Below, piece by piece: positions 1 to 7,076 of a DNA stretch of 64,000 nt. This DNA comes from Streptococcus sp. oral taxon 056 str. F0418. GTDB taxonomy: Bacteria; Bacillota; Bacilli; Lactobacillales; Streptococcaceae. The position numbers were made by a program, and so were the translations under genes. The notes under the pieces are model-generated. The model was not told the DNA's origin. It worked only from the letters and a program-made list of their open reading frames with translations, and did no database searches. Location of the stretch: contig NZ_AFQU01000001.1 in the NCBI RefSeq assembly GCF_000220065.1, positions 1,260,001 through 1,324,000 on the forward strand. Reading direction: 5' to 3'. How positions within the stretch are numbered: position 1 is the stretch's first letter; each line of letters begins with the position of its first letter.

Positions 1-48
1 CCGTCAGGCGTGTAAAAGCGTGCGTGGGTTCGAATCCCACATCCTCCT
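1..48 (+). tRNA. tRNA-Ser, 3' part only
   Basis: The window opens inside a class II tRNA. The end of the anticodon stem, a long variable arm (GGCGTGTAAAAGCGTGC), the T arm with TTCGAAT and the 3' acceptor strand ATCCTCC are visible. The long variable arm and the match to the streptococcal cluster order point to tRNA-Ser, probably anticodon UGA, but the anticodon lies outside the window. Confidence 0.8.
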
Positions 49-67
49 TTAGAGAATATAATACTAT

Positions 68-141
<74 letters not shown>

Positions 142-144
142 TAA

Positions 145-217
145 GGCTCGGTAGCTCAGTTGGTAGAGCAATGGATTGAAGCTCCATGTGTCGGCGGTTC
201 GATTCCGTCTCGCGCCA
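145..217 (+). tRNA. tRNA-Phe (GAA)
   Basis: Cloverleaf with anticodon GAA in the loop TTGAAGC and T loop TTCGATT. The acceptor strands GGCTCGG and TCGCGCC pair except for T148 against C213 (position 4:69), a mismatch where related bacterial tRNA-Phe genes have a T:A pair. Confidence 0.93.
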
Positions 218-235
218 TTTTGTTTATATCATTTT

Positions 236-316
236 GGAAGGGTAGCGAAGAGGCTAAACGCGGCGGACTGTAAATCCGCTCCTTCGGGTTCGGGGGTTCG
301 AATCCCTCCCCTTCCA
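236..316 (+). tRNA. tRNA-Tyr (GUA)
   Basis: Class II tRNA with acceptor strands GGAAGGG and CCCTTCC, anticodon GTA within ACTGTAAAT, and an extended variable arm (TCCTTCGGGTTCGG). Third complete gene of the cluster. Confidence 0.95.
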
Positions 317-324
317 TAACCTTT

Positions 325-395
325 ACGGGCATAGTTTAAAGGTAGAACTAAGGTCTCCAAAACCTTCAGTGTGGGTTCAATTCCTACTGCCCGTG
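325..395 (+). tRNA. tRNA-Trp (CCA)
   Basis: Acceptor ACGGGCA pairs with TGCCCGT. The anticodon loop TCTCCAAA carries CCA. The gene follows tRNA-Tyr by 8 nt with no internal terminator. Confidence 0.95.
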
Positions 396-406
396 TTTAA
401 TAATAT

Positions 407-480
407 GGCGGGTGTGGTGAAGTGGTTAACACACCAGATTGTGGCTCTGGCATGCGTGGGTTCGATCCCCATCACTCGCC
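407..480 (+). tRNA. tRNA-His (GUG)
   Basis: Anticodon GTG in ATTGTGGCT. The acceptor stem can be drawn with 8 pairs, including the histidine-specific extra G(-1) at 407 against C480, followed by GCGGGTG with CACTCGC. The T loop is TTCGATC. Confidence 0.95.
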
Positions 481-493
481 TATTTATTAATAT

Positions 494-565
494 TGGGGTA
501 TAGCCAAGCGGTAAGGCAAGGGACTTTGACTCCCTCATGCGTTGGTTCGAATCCAGCTACCCCAG
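494..565 (+). tRNA. tRNA-Gln (UUG)
   Basis: Acceptor TGGGGTA pairs with TACCCCA. Anticodon TTG lies in the loop CTTTGACT, and the T loop is TTCGAAT. Confidence 0.95.
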
Positions 566-575
566 TTAAACTTGA

Positions 576-659
576 GCCGGCGTGGCGGAATTGGCAGACG
601 CGCTGGACTCAAAATCCAGTGTCCTCACGGACGTGCCGGTTCGACCCCGGCCGCCGGTA
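576..659 (+). tRNA. tRNA-Leu (CAA)
   Basis: Class II tRNA with acceptor GCCGGCG and CGCCGGT (G:T at the end), anticodon CAA in the loop CTCAAAA and a variable arm TGTCCTCACGGACGT. Last gene of the cluster, followed by a terminator. Confidence 0.95.
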
Positions 660-677
660 TAGCTTAAGTTTACTGAG

Positions 678-706
678 AGATAAGGTTTTTAGTCCTTATC
701 TTTTTT
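678..706 (+). terminator. Rho-independent terminator of the tRNA cluster
   Basis: Perfect stem AGATAAGG / CCTTATCT around loop TTTTTAGT, running into T6 at 701-706. It lies 19 nt after tRNA-Leu. Confidence 0.9.
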
Positions 707-772
707 ATCTTAATATTTTTTGAGTTCCTTAAAATCTGAATTCATTGTCAACTGTGGTGGTTTGATGAAAAG

Positions 773-2079
773 TTATAACCTGGAGAGGACCAACTTGGTT
801 CTCTCCTTTTTGATGTTCAAAGCGATGAGGATTCTAGTTTTAAAGTTTTCAAAGTTCCGGAAGCCAAAAGCATTGCGCTTGATGACCTTAATGAGGTTAT
901 TAGTCGCCTCTAGTTTCACGTTTGAGTAGGGCAGTTCCAGTGCGTTCATAGTCTTGTCCTTATCTTCCAAAAAGGTCTTAAAAACAGTTTGAAAAATAGG
1001 ATTTACACAAGAAATAGTTTCTTCAATCAGTTCAAAGTAATGGTCTGTTTGTTTCTCTTGGAAATGAAACAGTAATAGTTGATAGAGTTCATAGTGCTCT
1101 CTAAGTTCTTGAGAGTATGCAAGGAGCTTTTCGAAAATCTCATTATTGGTCAAGTGTAAGCGAAAAGTAGGGCGATAAAAACGTTTATCACTGAGTTTAC
1201 GGCTATCCTTTTGAATGAGTCTCCAGTAACGTTTTAGTGCCTTATATTCGTGCGATTTACGATCAAAATGATTCATGATTTGGATGCGAAGACGATTCAT
1301 AGCTCGACTGAGATGTTGGACAATGTGAAAGCGGTCGAGAACGATTTTAGCGTTAGGGAGTGAAACAGTCTGGGGGACTGTTTCAGCCTGAGCCTAGAAA
1401 TTCGAAAGCGAAGTTTTCTGGCAATATCGTAGTAGGTGCTAAACATATCTATGGTAATGACTTTCACGCAACTTCTCACCTGTCTAGAATAACGAAGGAA
1501 ATGATTGCGAATAGTCACTTGAGTCCGCCCATCTAGGATAGCTACGATCTTTCTGGAATCAAAATCCTGTGCAATGAAGCTCATTTTACCTTTCTTGAAG
1601 CTGTATTCATCCCAAGACATGTGAGTTGGAAGGAAAGATAAATCTGTTTCGAATTTGAATTCTTTCAATTTACGAATGACTGTCGAAGTAGAGACAGCTA
1701 GACTTTCTGCGATAGCCGTCATAGGGACTTTCTCAATTAACTTTTGAGTGATTTTCTGGTTGACGATAGTTGCGATTTGGTGATTCTTTTTGACTAAGGA
1801 AGTCTCTGCGACAGCCACTTTCCCACAGACTTTACAACGGAAACGACGTTTTCTCAATCGCATGAGTGTCTTATATCCCGCGCATTCTAGATAGGGGATT
1901 TTAGATTCTTTTTGGAAGTCATATTTAGTCATTTGCCCTAGGCAATGTGGACAGTTAGGGGCAGGATAATCCAGTTTAGCGATGATTTTTTTATGTGTTC
2001 TAGAATCTAGAACATCCAAGATTATGATGTTCTTGTCTTTTATTCCGAGTAAGTTTGTGATAAAATTTAATTGTTCCAT
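773..2079 (-). pseudogene. ISL3-family transposase (IS1167 type), interrupted
   Basis: The start at 2079 gives the family N-terminus (MEQLNFITNLLGIKD). Next come a Cys4 zinc-binding region (CPHC and CKVC), a helix-turn-helix (TSTVIRKL) and the DDE catalytic parts MSWDEY and TIDMF. The reading frame then fails near 1410 and resumes in another frame at SLPNAKIVLDRFHIVQHL, leading to the third acidic motif KLEATNN near the C-terminus. The break coincides with a 50-nt insertion at 1361-1410. Removing it gives about 418 residues, the normal family size. The protein is not expected to be active as it stands. Confidence 0.88.
1361..1410 (-). repeat. 50-nt insertion with a perfect 9-bp palindrome inside the transposase
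   Basis: On the minus strand this segment separates the transposase residues ARKL and PNAKIV, which are adjacent in the family. It contains GAAACAGTC and GACTGTTTC as perfect inverted arms around a 5-nt loop. Its length (50, not a multiple of 3) accounts for the frameshift. It is not recognised as BOX, RUP or SPRITE from memory. Confidence 0.6.
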
Positions 2080-2152
2080 AAGATTCTTTCTAATGATGGT
2101 TTGGTCACTTTTCATTATAGGTCTTATGGGACTTTTTTTCTACAACAAAATA

Positions 2153-2202
2153 GGCTTCATAATTTTTACAGTGGTTTTACCCACTACAGAAATTATAGAG
2201 CC
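2153..2202. repeat. Near-palindrome at the transposase-start end of the IS
   Basis: Two 22-nt arms (starting GGCTTCATAATT and ending AATTATAGAGCC) match at 17 of 22 positions around a 6-nt loop. The outer arm has the form of an ISL3 terminal repeat. The inner arm is an inverted copy of it, so the IS end can fold into a hairpin just upstream of the transposase. Confidence 0.6.
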
Positions 2203-2216
2203 TGAATAATTATTGA

Positions 2217-2253
2217 AAGGATTTAGTTATGTATTGCACAGGACTAAATTCTT
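2217..2253 (-). terminator. Possible terminator after the pseudouridine synthase gene
   Basis: On the minus strand AGAATTTAGT and ACTAAATCCTT form a stem about 40 nt past the stop codon at 2293, followed by a T-rich stretch. The stem is imperfect. Confidence 0.4.
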
Positions 2254-2292
2254 TATTTAAATTATTTGTCTAATTTTTGGGGATCAGTACAC

Positions 2293-3153
2293 CTATTTTA
2301 ACCCTTTTTCAAAGCTTTCTGACGGAGCCTCTACACAAATCTTTTCAAGACTGAAAGGGTGGATAAAGTCAAGTCGATGAGCATGAAGCATGAGACGTTT
2401 GGAAGGTAATTGATTATAAAGAGGGTCGCCAACAAGTGGGAAGCCCTGATGAGAGAGGTGAACTCGAATTTGGTGAGTCCGTCCTGTCTTAAGTTGGCAT
2501 TTCACGAGAGTGTGTTTGTCAAATACTTTTAATCGAGTGACATGTGTTTCTGCATATTTGCCATTTTTGTTATCAACCAATCTCTTTCTTCTATCATGCC
2601 GATCACGTCCGATTTTATCTTTAAAGATTTTGCTTTTATATGGAAAACTTCCTTCCACCAAGGCCCAATATTCTCTGTGGATGTCCTTTTTTTCCAATAA
2701 ACGGTTGAGGATGGGCAAGACGAAAGGGTTTTTAGCGAACAAAACAGCTCCGCTGGTTTCCTTGTCTAAGCGATGGACAACGTAACAGATTTGTCCAACA
2801 TAGGCAGATACATGGTTAAGTAGAGCTAGCTCGGTAGGTTCATTCGCATGAGTTTTTATGCCTTCGGGTTTATTGACAATGATTATATGTTCATCTTGGT
2901 ATAGTTCCTGAACTAGATCTGGTTTCCCCATCGGGATACTTTTGGTTGGATAATCTTCGTCATCAAAAGTTAAGGACAAGGAGTCGCCCGCTTGAATTGT
3001 ACTTTGCCAATTCACAGGCTGTCCGTTCACAAGTACATGTTTTTTGGTTCGGAGGAAATGTCGAATTTTCCTTGGAATGAGAAAATAATTTTCCAGTAGT
3101 TCTTTGATGCTCATAGTGGGCATTTTTTCAGGAATTTTAAATAAAAATTGCAT
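2293..3153 (-). CDS. RluD/RluA-family 23S rRNA pseudouridine synthase
   Basis: Isomerises uridines to pseudouridine in RNA. An N-terminal S4-like RNA-binding part (about residues 10-60, with RKIRHFLRTKKHVLVNG) precedes the catalytic domain. The signature HRLDKETSGAVLFAK contains the catalytic Asp, and the later motifs KTGRTHQIRVHLSHQGFP and LMLHAHRLDF are typical. Length 286 aa fits the family. The start at 3153 (MQFLFKIPEK) matches streptococcal homologues better than the upstream ATG at 3177. No strong ribosome binding site decides between them. It is divergent from pbp2A, the same arrangement as in S. pneumoniae. The exact target uridine cannot be told from sequence. Confidence 0.9.
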   Translation of the reverse strand: MQFLFKIPEKMPTMSIKELLENYFLIPRKIRHFLRTKKHVLVNGQPVNWQSTIQAGDSLSLTFDDEDYPTKSIPMGKPDLVQELYQDEHIIIVNKPEGIKTHANEPTELALLNHVSAYVGQICYVVHRLDKETSGAVLFAKNPFVLPILNRLLEKKDIHREYWALVEGSFPYKSKIFKDKIGRDRHDRRKRLVDNKNGKYAETHVTRLKVFDKHTLVKCQLKTGRTHQIRVHLSHQGFPLVGDPLYNQLPSKRLMLHAHRLDFIHPFSLEKICVEAPSESFEKGLK

Positions 3154-3257
3154 AGCTTTATTGTAACAAAAAGGCACATACTTTAAAAGTCAGTTTCTTA
3201 GTGTGAAATAAATGCTCTGCCATTTCTTAAAGAAAACTAAACTTAAATAGTACTTTC

Positions 3258-3286
3258 TTGTAACCTCTCTAGGAAGGTGATAAAAT
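3258..3286 (+). promoter_or_regulatory. Candidate promoter of pbp2A
   Basis: TTGTAA at 3258-3263 and TAAAAT at 3281-3286 with a 17-nt spacer. The start codon is at 3294, only 8 nt after the -10 box, so a transcript from here would be nearly leaderless. The upstream AGGAAGGTG and the AAGGA at 3286-3290 could serve transcripts from further up. Confidence 0.45.
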
Positions 3287-3293
3287 AAGGAAT

Positions 3294-5507
3294 ATGAAAA
3301 AAAGAAATCAATTTTTTGAAAAAGTTATCCATCATTTTAAAAAGGGAAACGAACACGAAGAAGTCATTGAAACAGAGTTAAGTTCAGAGAACCAGATGTC
3401 TCGGGCGGGTCGTTCGTCACAAAAGTTTACGGGGAAAGGACCTTTTCGACGCTTTTGGAGAAAGTACCATTTAACGAAAATCTTCTTGATTTTAGGCTTA
3501 GGTTTTGGTCTCATTGTAGGTGGCTATCTTTTTTATGTAGCGAAGTCCACAAATGTTAATGATCTACAAAATGCTTTAAAAGCCACAACGCTTATTTACG
3601 ATAAGGAGGGAAAGGAAGCAGGGAGCTTAACAGGGCAAAAGGGAACGTATGTTGAGTTAGATCAGATTAGTAAGGATTTGCAAAACGCAGTGATTGCAAC
3701 AGAAGATCGTTCCTTTTACAAAAATAGTGGAATTAATTACGGTCGTTTTTTCCTAGCAATCGTAACAGCAGGACGCTCAGGTGGTGGTTCAACCATTACC
3801 CAGCAATTAGCTAAAAATGCCTATCTTTCACAAGACCAAACCATCGAACGAAAAGCCAAAGAGTTTTTTCTCGCTTTAGAATTGACGAAAAAGTACAGCA
3901 AGGATCAGATTTTGACGATGTACTTGAATAATTCTTATTTCGGAAATGGTGTATGGGGAGTCGAGGATGCGAGCAAGAAGTATTTTGGAGTGTCTGCCAG
4001 TCAGCTGTCACTGGATCAGTCCGCTACGCTTGCAGGTATGTTAAAAGGCCCTGAAATTTATAATCCTTTGTATTCGATAGAAAATGCGACCAATCGCCGA
4101 AACACTGTTTTGCAAAATATGGTAGCGGCAGGCTATATCAATCAAGATACAGCTAATCAAGCTGCAGCAAATGGAATTGGAAGTCAGCTTGTTGATGCTT
4201 ATACAGGGAAGTCAGAGGATTACCGTTACCCATCTTACTTCGATGCTGTTATCAATGAGGCTATTCATGACTATGGTCTGACAGAGGAAGATATTATAAA
4301 GAATGGTTATCGTATCTATACCGAATTGGATCAAAATTATCAGGCCAGCTTACAGGTTATCTATAGTAATGAAAGTCTTTTCCCAGTGGCAGAAGCTGAT
4401 GGTACGAGGGCTGAGTCTGGTAGCGTTGCACTAGACCCTAAGACAGGTGGAGTAAGGGCTTTGGTCGGTAGAGTCAATAGTCAGTCAGCTGGTTTTCGAT
4501 CTTTTAATTATGCGACACAATCGTCTCGTAGTCCAGGTTCGACGATTAAACCATTGATTGCCTATAGTCCCGCAGTAGCGGCTGGTTGGCCCATTGATAA
4601 GGAGTTGGACAATCACACGACGATTTATGGGACATACGTGGTAAATAATTATGGAGGTATCCAGACAAGTCCGACAGTACCTATGTATCAGGCTTTAGCA
4701 GACTCTCTCAATCTACCTGCGGTAGCGACAGTAAAGGAGTTAGGGCTGAAAAAGGCATTTGAATACGGTCAAAAGTTTGGCCTAAATATGAAAAAAGTAG
4801 AGCAAAACCTAAGTGTAGCTCTAGGTGGCGGAGTAACGACGAATCCTCTTCAGATGGCTCAGGCATACTCCACTTTTGCTAACGGAGGCGTTATGAATGA
4901 TGCCCACCTCATTACTAAAATCGAAAATGCCAGTGGTCAAGTCGTTAAGACGCATAAATCAAGTTCTACTCGCGTTCTTAGTCAATCAGACAATGAAAAG
5001 ATGACGAGTATGATGATGGGAACCTTTTCTAATGGGACAGGAATTTACGCTGCACCCTATAATTACACCATGGCTGGAAAAACAGGAACAACCGAAACGA
5101 GCTTTAATCCGGACCTATCGGGGGATCAATGGGTCATTGGTTATACGCCAGATATTGTCATTAGTCAGTGGTTAGGCTTCCCAACAACAGACGAAAGCCA
5201 CTATTTGACAGGGACGAGTGCGAATGAAGCTTCAGCTATTTTCCGAAATGTAGCCAATAGCATTTTACCTTATACAGAAGGTACACAATTCACTGAAAAA
5301 AATGCTTATGCTCAAAACGGCATTGCACCTGTAGATACTTATGGAAATGGGGATGAGAAAAATCAAAGTAACTCTAACTTCTTACAGAATGTACAGGATA
5401 AGGCGAAAGAGCTGGTAGATCAAGCTAAAAATGCAATTGAAGAAGCGGATATTCCTGGTAGAGCCAAAAATGCTTGGGATACAGTCAAGAGTTGGTTTGG
5501 TTGGTAG
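3294..5507 (+). CDS. pbp2A: Penicillin-binding protein 2A (class A, bifunctional)
   Basis: Polymerises and cross-links peptidoglycan at the outer face of the membrane. A cytoplasmic tail of about 60 residues precedes one membrane segment (about 63-82). The GT51 glycosyltransferase domain follows with the catalytic Glu137 in ATEDRSFY and the motif GGSTITQQLAKNAYL. The transpeptidase domain has S416-T-I-K419 with nucleophile Ser416, S471-L-N473, and K596-T-G598. The C-terminal tail is rich in N, Q, K and E. At 737 aa it is full length. Gene order with rpmG, secE and nusG downstream is the streptococcal norm. The three transpeptidase motifs show no obvious mosaic substitutions, though resistance cannot be judged from this alone. 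Confidence 0.95.
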   Translation: MKKRNQFFEKVIHHFKKGNEHEEVIETELSSENQMSRAGRSSQKFTGKGPFRRFWRKYHLTKIFLILGLGFGLIVGGYLFYVAKSTNVNDLQNALKATTLIYDKEGKEAGSLTGQKGTYVELDQISKDLQNAVIATEDRSFYKNSGINYGRFFLAIVTAGRSGGGSTITQQLAKNAYLSQDQTIERKAKEFFLALELTKKYSKDQILTMYLNNSYFGNGVWGVEDASKKYFGVSASQLSLDQSATLAGMLKGPEIYNPLYSIENATNRRNTVLQNMVAAGYINQDTANQAAANGIGSQLVDAYTGKSEDYRYPSYFDAVINEAIHDYGLTEEDIIKNGYRIYTELDQNYQASLQVIYSNESLFPVAEADGTRAESGSVALDPKTGGVRALVGRVNSQSAGFRSFNYATQSSRSPGSTIKPLIAYSPAVAAGWPIDKELDNHTTIYGTYVVNNYGGIQTSPTVPMYQALADSLNLPAVATVKELGLKKAFEYGQKFGLNMKKVEQNLSVALGGGVTTNPLQMAQAYSTFANGGVMNDAHLITKIENASGQVVKTHKSSSTRVLSQSDNEKMTSMMMGTFSNGTGIYAAPYNYTMAGKTGTTETSFNPDLSGDQWVIGYTPDIVISQWLGFPTTDESHYLTGTSANEASAIFRNVANSILPYTEGTQFTEKNAYAQNGIAPVDTYGNGDEKNQSNSNFLQNVQDKAKELVDQAKNAIEEADIPGRAKNAWDTVKSWFGW

Positions 5508-5564
5508 TAGGAATTTCTATCTTAACAGCTTCAATAATGATCATCTAAGCTAGCGCGAAATGAC

Positions 5565-5593
5565 TTGTCAAATAAGGAAATACTTGTTATAAT
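5565..5593 (+). promoter_or_regulatory. Promoter of rpmG-secE
   Basis: TTGTCA (5565-5570), a 17-nt spacer and TATAAT (5588-5593), 18 nt before the rpmG start codon. It is a near-consensus sigma-A promoter. A GGAGG-like ribosome binding site follows at 5603-5608. Confidence 0.85.
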
Positions 5594-5611
5594 AGGAAAG
5601 ATGGAGGCGTT

Positions 5612-5764
5612 ATGGCATTAAAAAAAGCAAGTCTGGCGTGTACGGTTTGTGGATCAAGAAACTATTCAATTAAGTTGAGCAGTACGCCAAAACCCCAACG
5701 CCTAGAAGTAAATAAATACTGCAAACACTGTAGTAGATACACTGTTCATAAAGAAACTAGATAG
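5612..5764 (+). CDS. rpmG: 50S ribosomal protein L33
   Basis: A 50-residue protein starting [20 protein letters not shown]. It belongs to the zinc-binding (C+) form of L33: Cys10 and Cys13 in CTVC, and Cys37 and Cys40 in CKHC, form a zinc ribbon. ATG 5612 is preceded by GGAGG. The gene lies directly upstream of secE, whose ribosome binding site overlaps the rpmG stop codon, so the two are co-transcribed. Zinc-form and zinc-free L33 paralogues usually coexist in streptococci. Confidence 0.95.
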   Translation: MALKKASLACTVCGSRNYSIKLSSTPKPQRLEVNKYCKHCSRYTVHKETR

Positions 5765-5773
5765 GAGAAAGTT

Positions 5774-5950
5774 GTGAAATTTATTAAAGATACTTTTACA
5801 GTTTTAAAAGATACAACTTGGCCAACAGGAAAACAAAGCTGGATTGACTTTATTTCAATCATGGAATACACAGCTTTCTTTGTTGTGATTATTTATGTAT
5901 TTGATTTATTAGTATCTCGTGGTTTACTGCGGTTGCTTAATTTATTTTAG
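5774..5950 (+). CDS. secE: Preprotein translocase subunit SecE
   Basis: A 58-residue single-span membrane protein of the SecYEG channel, with a GTG start at 5774 and AGGAGA ribosome binding site overlapping the rpmG stop. The amphipathic N-terminal part contains the conserved KDTTWPTGKQSW segment typical of Gram-positive SecE. One transmembrane helix follows (about 33-48, TAFFVVIIYVFDLLVS). The usual partner nusG follows after a gap holding a repeat element and its own promoter. Confidence 0.93.
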   Translation: MKFIKDTFTVLKDTTWPTGKQSWIDFISIMEYTAFFVVIIYVFDLLVSRGLLRLLNLF

Positions 5951-5960
5951 ATTGAACAAA

Positions 5961-6137
5961 GAGAGTGGGACAGAAATCGGTAATTCGTTAGAATTCGATT
6001 TCGTCGTCCCACCTCCGCACAGTTGAGTAGGGCTGTAAAAGCTGATGAAATCAGCGTAGTAGAGCCCACTCAACCACTGCGTCTTGCTCGACAATCCAAA
6101 GACAATTGAGAGGCTAGGACTTTTGTCCTAGTCTCTT
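5961..6137 (+). repeat. 177-bp structured repeat, copy 1 of 3
   Basis: Begins GAGAGTGGGACAGAAATCG and ends in a strong hairpin GAGAGGCTAGGAC / GTCCTAGTCTCT with T-rich flank. It contains two more hairpins: GTGGGAC / GTCCCAC, and TTGAGTAGGGCT / AGCCCACTCAA with an inner GCTGAT / ATCAGC. Nearly identical copies are at 18603 and 47614. It starts 10 nt after the secE stop and probably acts as its terminator. Confidence 0.9.
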
Positions 6138-6286
6138 AAATTTGTCTTAGAAAAATAAAATTACGCAGTGGCCGATTGGCATTTTTACTCGTTTTTTAAC
6201 TCTATGGATATCATAGGAAGACATATTCTTTTATTTTTGTTGAAGTTTTACCTACGCTCTTTTTCTATAAAATAGTGACAAACTGC

Positions 6287-6314
6287 TTGGCATTCCTTAT
6301 TTTTATGGTATAAT
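6287..6314 (+). promoter_or_regulatory. Promoter of nusG
   Basis: TTGGCA (6287-6292), a 16-nt spacer and TATAAT (6309-6314) preceded by TGG, giving an extended -10. This puts the transcript start near 6321, about 93 nt before nusG. Confidence 0.8.
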
Positions 6315-6330
6315 TAAGCTATAAGAAAAC

Positions 6331-6351
6331 AGAAAGCCAAGAGGCTTTTTT
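6331..6351 (+). terminator. Terminator-like hairpin in the nusG leader
   Basis: AAAGCC (6333-6338), loop AAGA and GGCTTT (6343-6348) running into T6. It lies between the promoter and nusG, so it must be read through or regulated. It could act as an attenuator. Confidence 0.6.
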
Positions 6352-6413
6352 ATAGTACTTTGGTTTACGATTATTTTCTAAATAGAAAATGAGATCGAAA
6401 GAAAGGATAGAAA

Positions 6414-6950
6414 ATGGATAGTTTTGACAAAGGTTGGTTTGTACTACAAACTTACTCAGGATATGAAAATAAGGTAAAGGAAAATCTCTTACAGCGAGCT
6501 CAGACATATAATATGTTAGAGAATATTTTGCGCGTGGAAATTCCAACTCAAACGGTGCAAGTGGAGAAAAATGGCAAGACAAAAGAAATCGAAGAAAATC
6601 GCTTCCCAGGATATGTTTTAGTGGAAATGGTAATGACTGATGAAGCATGGTTTGTCGTTCGGAACACACCTAATGTAACAGGATTTGTCGGTTCGCACGG
6701 AAATCGTTCAAAACCAACCCCACTATTAGAAGACGAAATTCGTAATATCTTAATCTCTATGGGGCAAACGGTACAAGAGTTTGATATCCATGTCAATGTT
6801 GGTGATACTGTTCGGATTATTGATGGAGCTTTCACTGACTATACTGGTAAAATTACTGAAATTGATAATAATAAAGTAAAAATGGTTATTTCAATGTTTG
6901 GCAATGATACGATTGCAGAAGTGAATCTCAACCAAATCGCTGAATTATAA
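6414..6950 (+). CDS. nusG: Transcription termination/antitermination factor NusG
   Basis: Binds RNA polymerase and modulates pausing and termination. Residues 1-110 form the NGN domain, starting DKGWFVLQTYSGYENKVKENL with the motif RFPGYVLVEM and ending VVRNTPNVTGFVG. Residues about 125-175 form the KOW domain (VGDTVRIIDGAFTDYTGKI). Length 178 aa is standard. ATG 6414 follows GAAAGGAT. It is transcribed from its own promoter with a hairpin in the leader and closed by a terminator at 6956. Confidence 0.96.
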   Translation: MDSFDKGWFVLQTYSGYENKVKENLLQRAQTYNMLENILRVEIPTQTVQVEKNGKTKEIEENRFPGYVLVEMVMTDEAWFVVRNTPNVTGFVGSHGNRSKPTPLLEDEIRNILISMGQTVQEFDIHVNVGDTVRIIDGAFTDYTGKITEIDNNKVKMVISMFGNDTIAEVNLNQIAEL

Positions 6951-6955
6951 AAAAG

Positions 6956-6980
6956 AAAGCTGCTTTTGTGCGGCTTTTTT
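6956..6980 (+). terminator. Terminator of nusG
   Basis: AAAGCTGC (6956-6963), loop TTTTGT, GCGGCTTT (6970-6977) and a T run, beginning 6 nt after the stop codon. Confidence 0.9.
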
Positions 6981-7076
6981 AGTTAAGGAAAATTCAATCT
7001 GTTTAATTATTTATTATATTGATTTCGAGAAAGCGTTTTTATATAATAAAGACAAGAATATTATGAGAGGTGGAGT

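Larger units (their letters stand above)
740..2202 (-). mobile_element. IS1167-like insertion sequence (ISL3 family), degraded
   Basis: A broken ISL3-type transposase fills 773-2079 on the minus strand. The transposase-start end carries a near-palindrome ending in GGCTCTATAATTTCTG (read on the minus strand, outer end near 2202). The other end, around 741-768, keeps only a short match (ACCACCACAGTTGACA on the minus strand). No clear target duplication was found, so the exact borders are uncertain. The element sits directly between the tRNA terminator and the pseudouridine synthase gene. Confidence 0.75.

Noticed and set aside
439..723. Small protein across the tRNA-His/Gln/Leu genes
   Set aside because: The stretch is occupied by three tRNA genes, so the reading frame is accidental.
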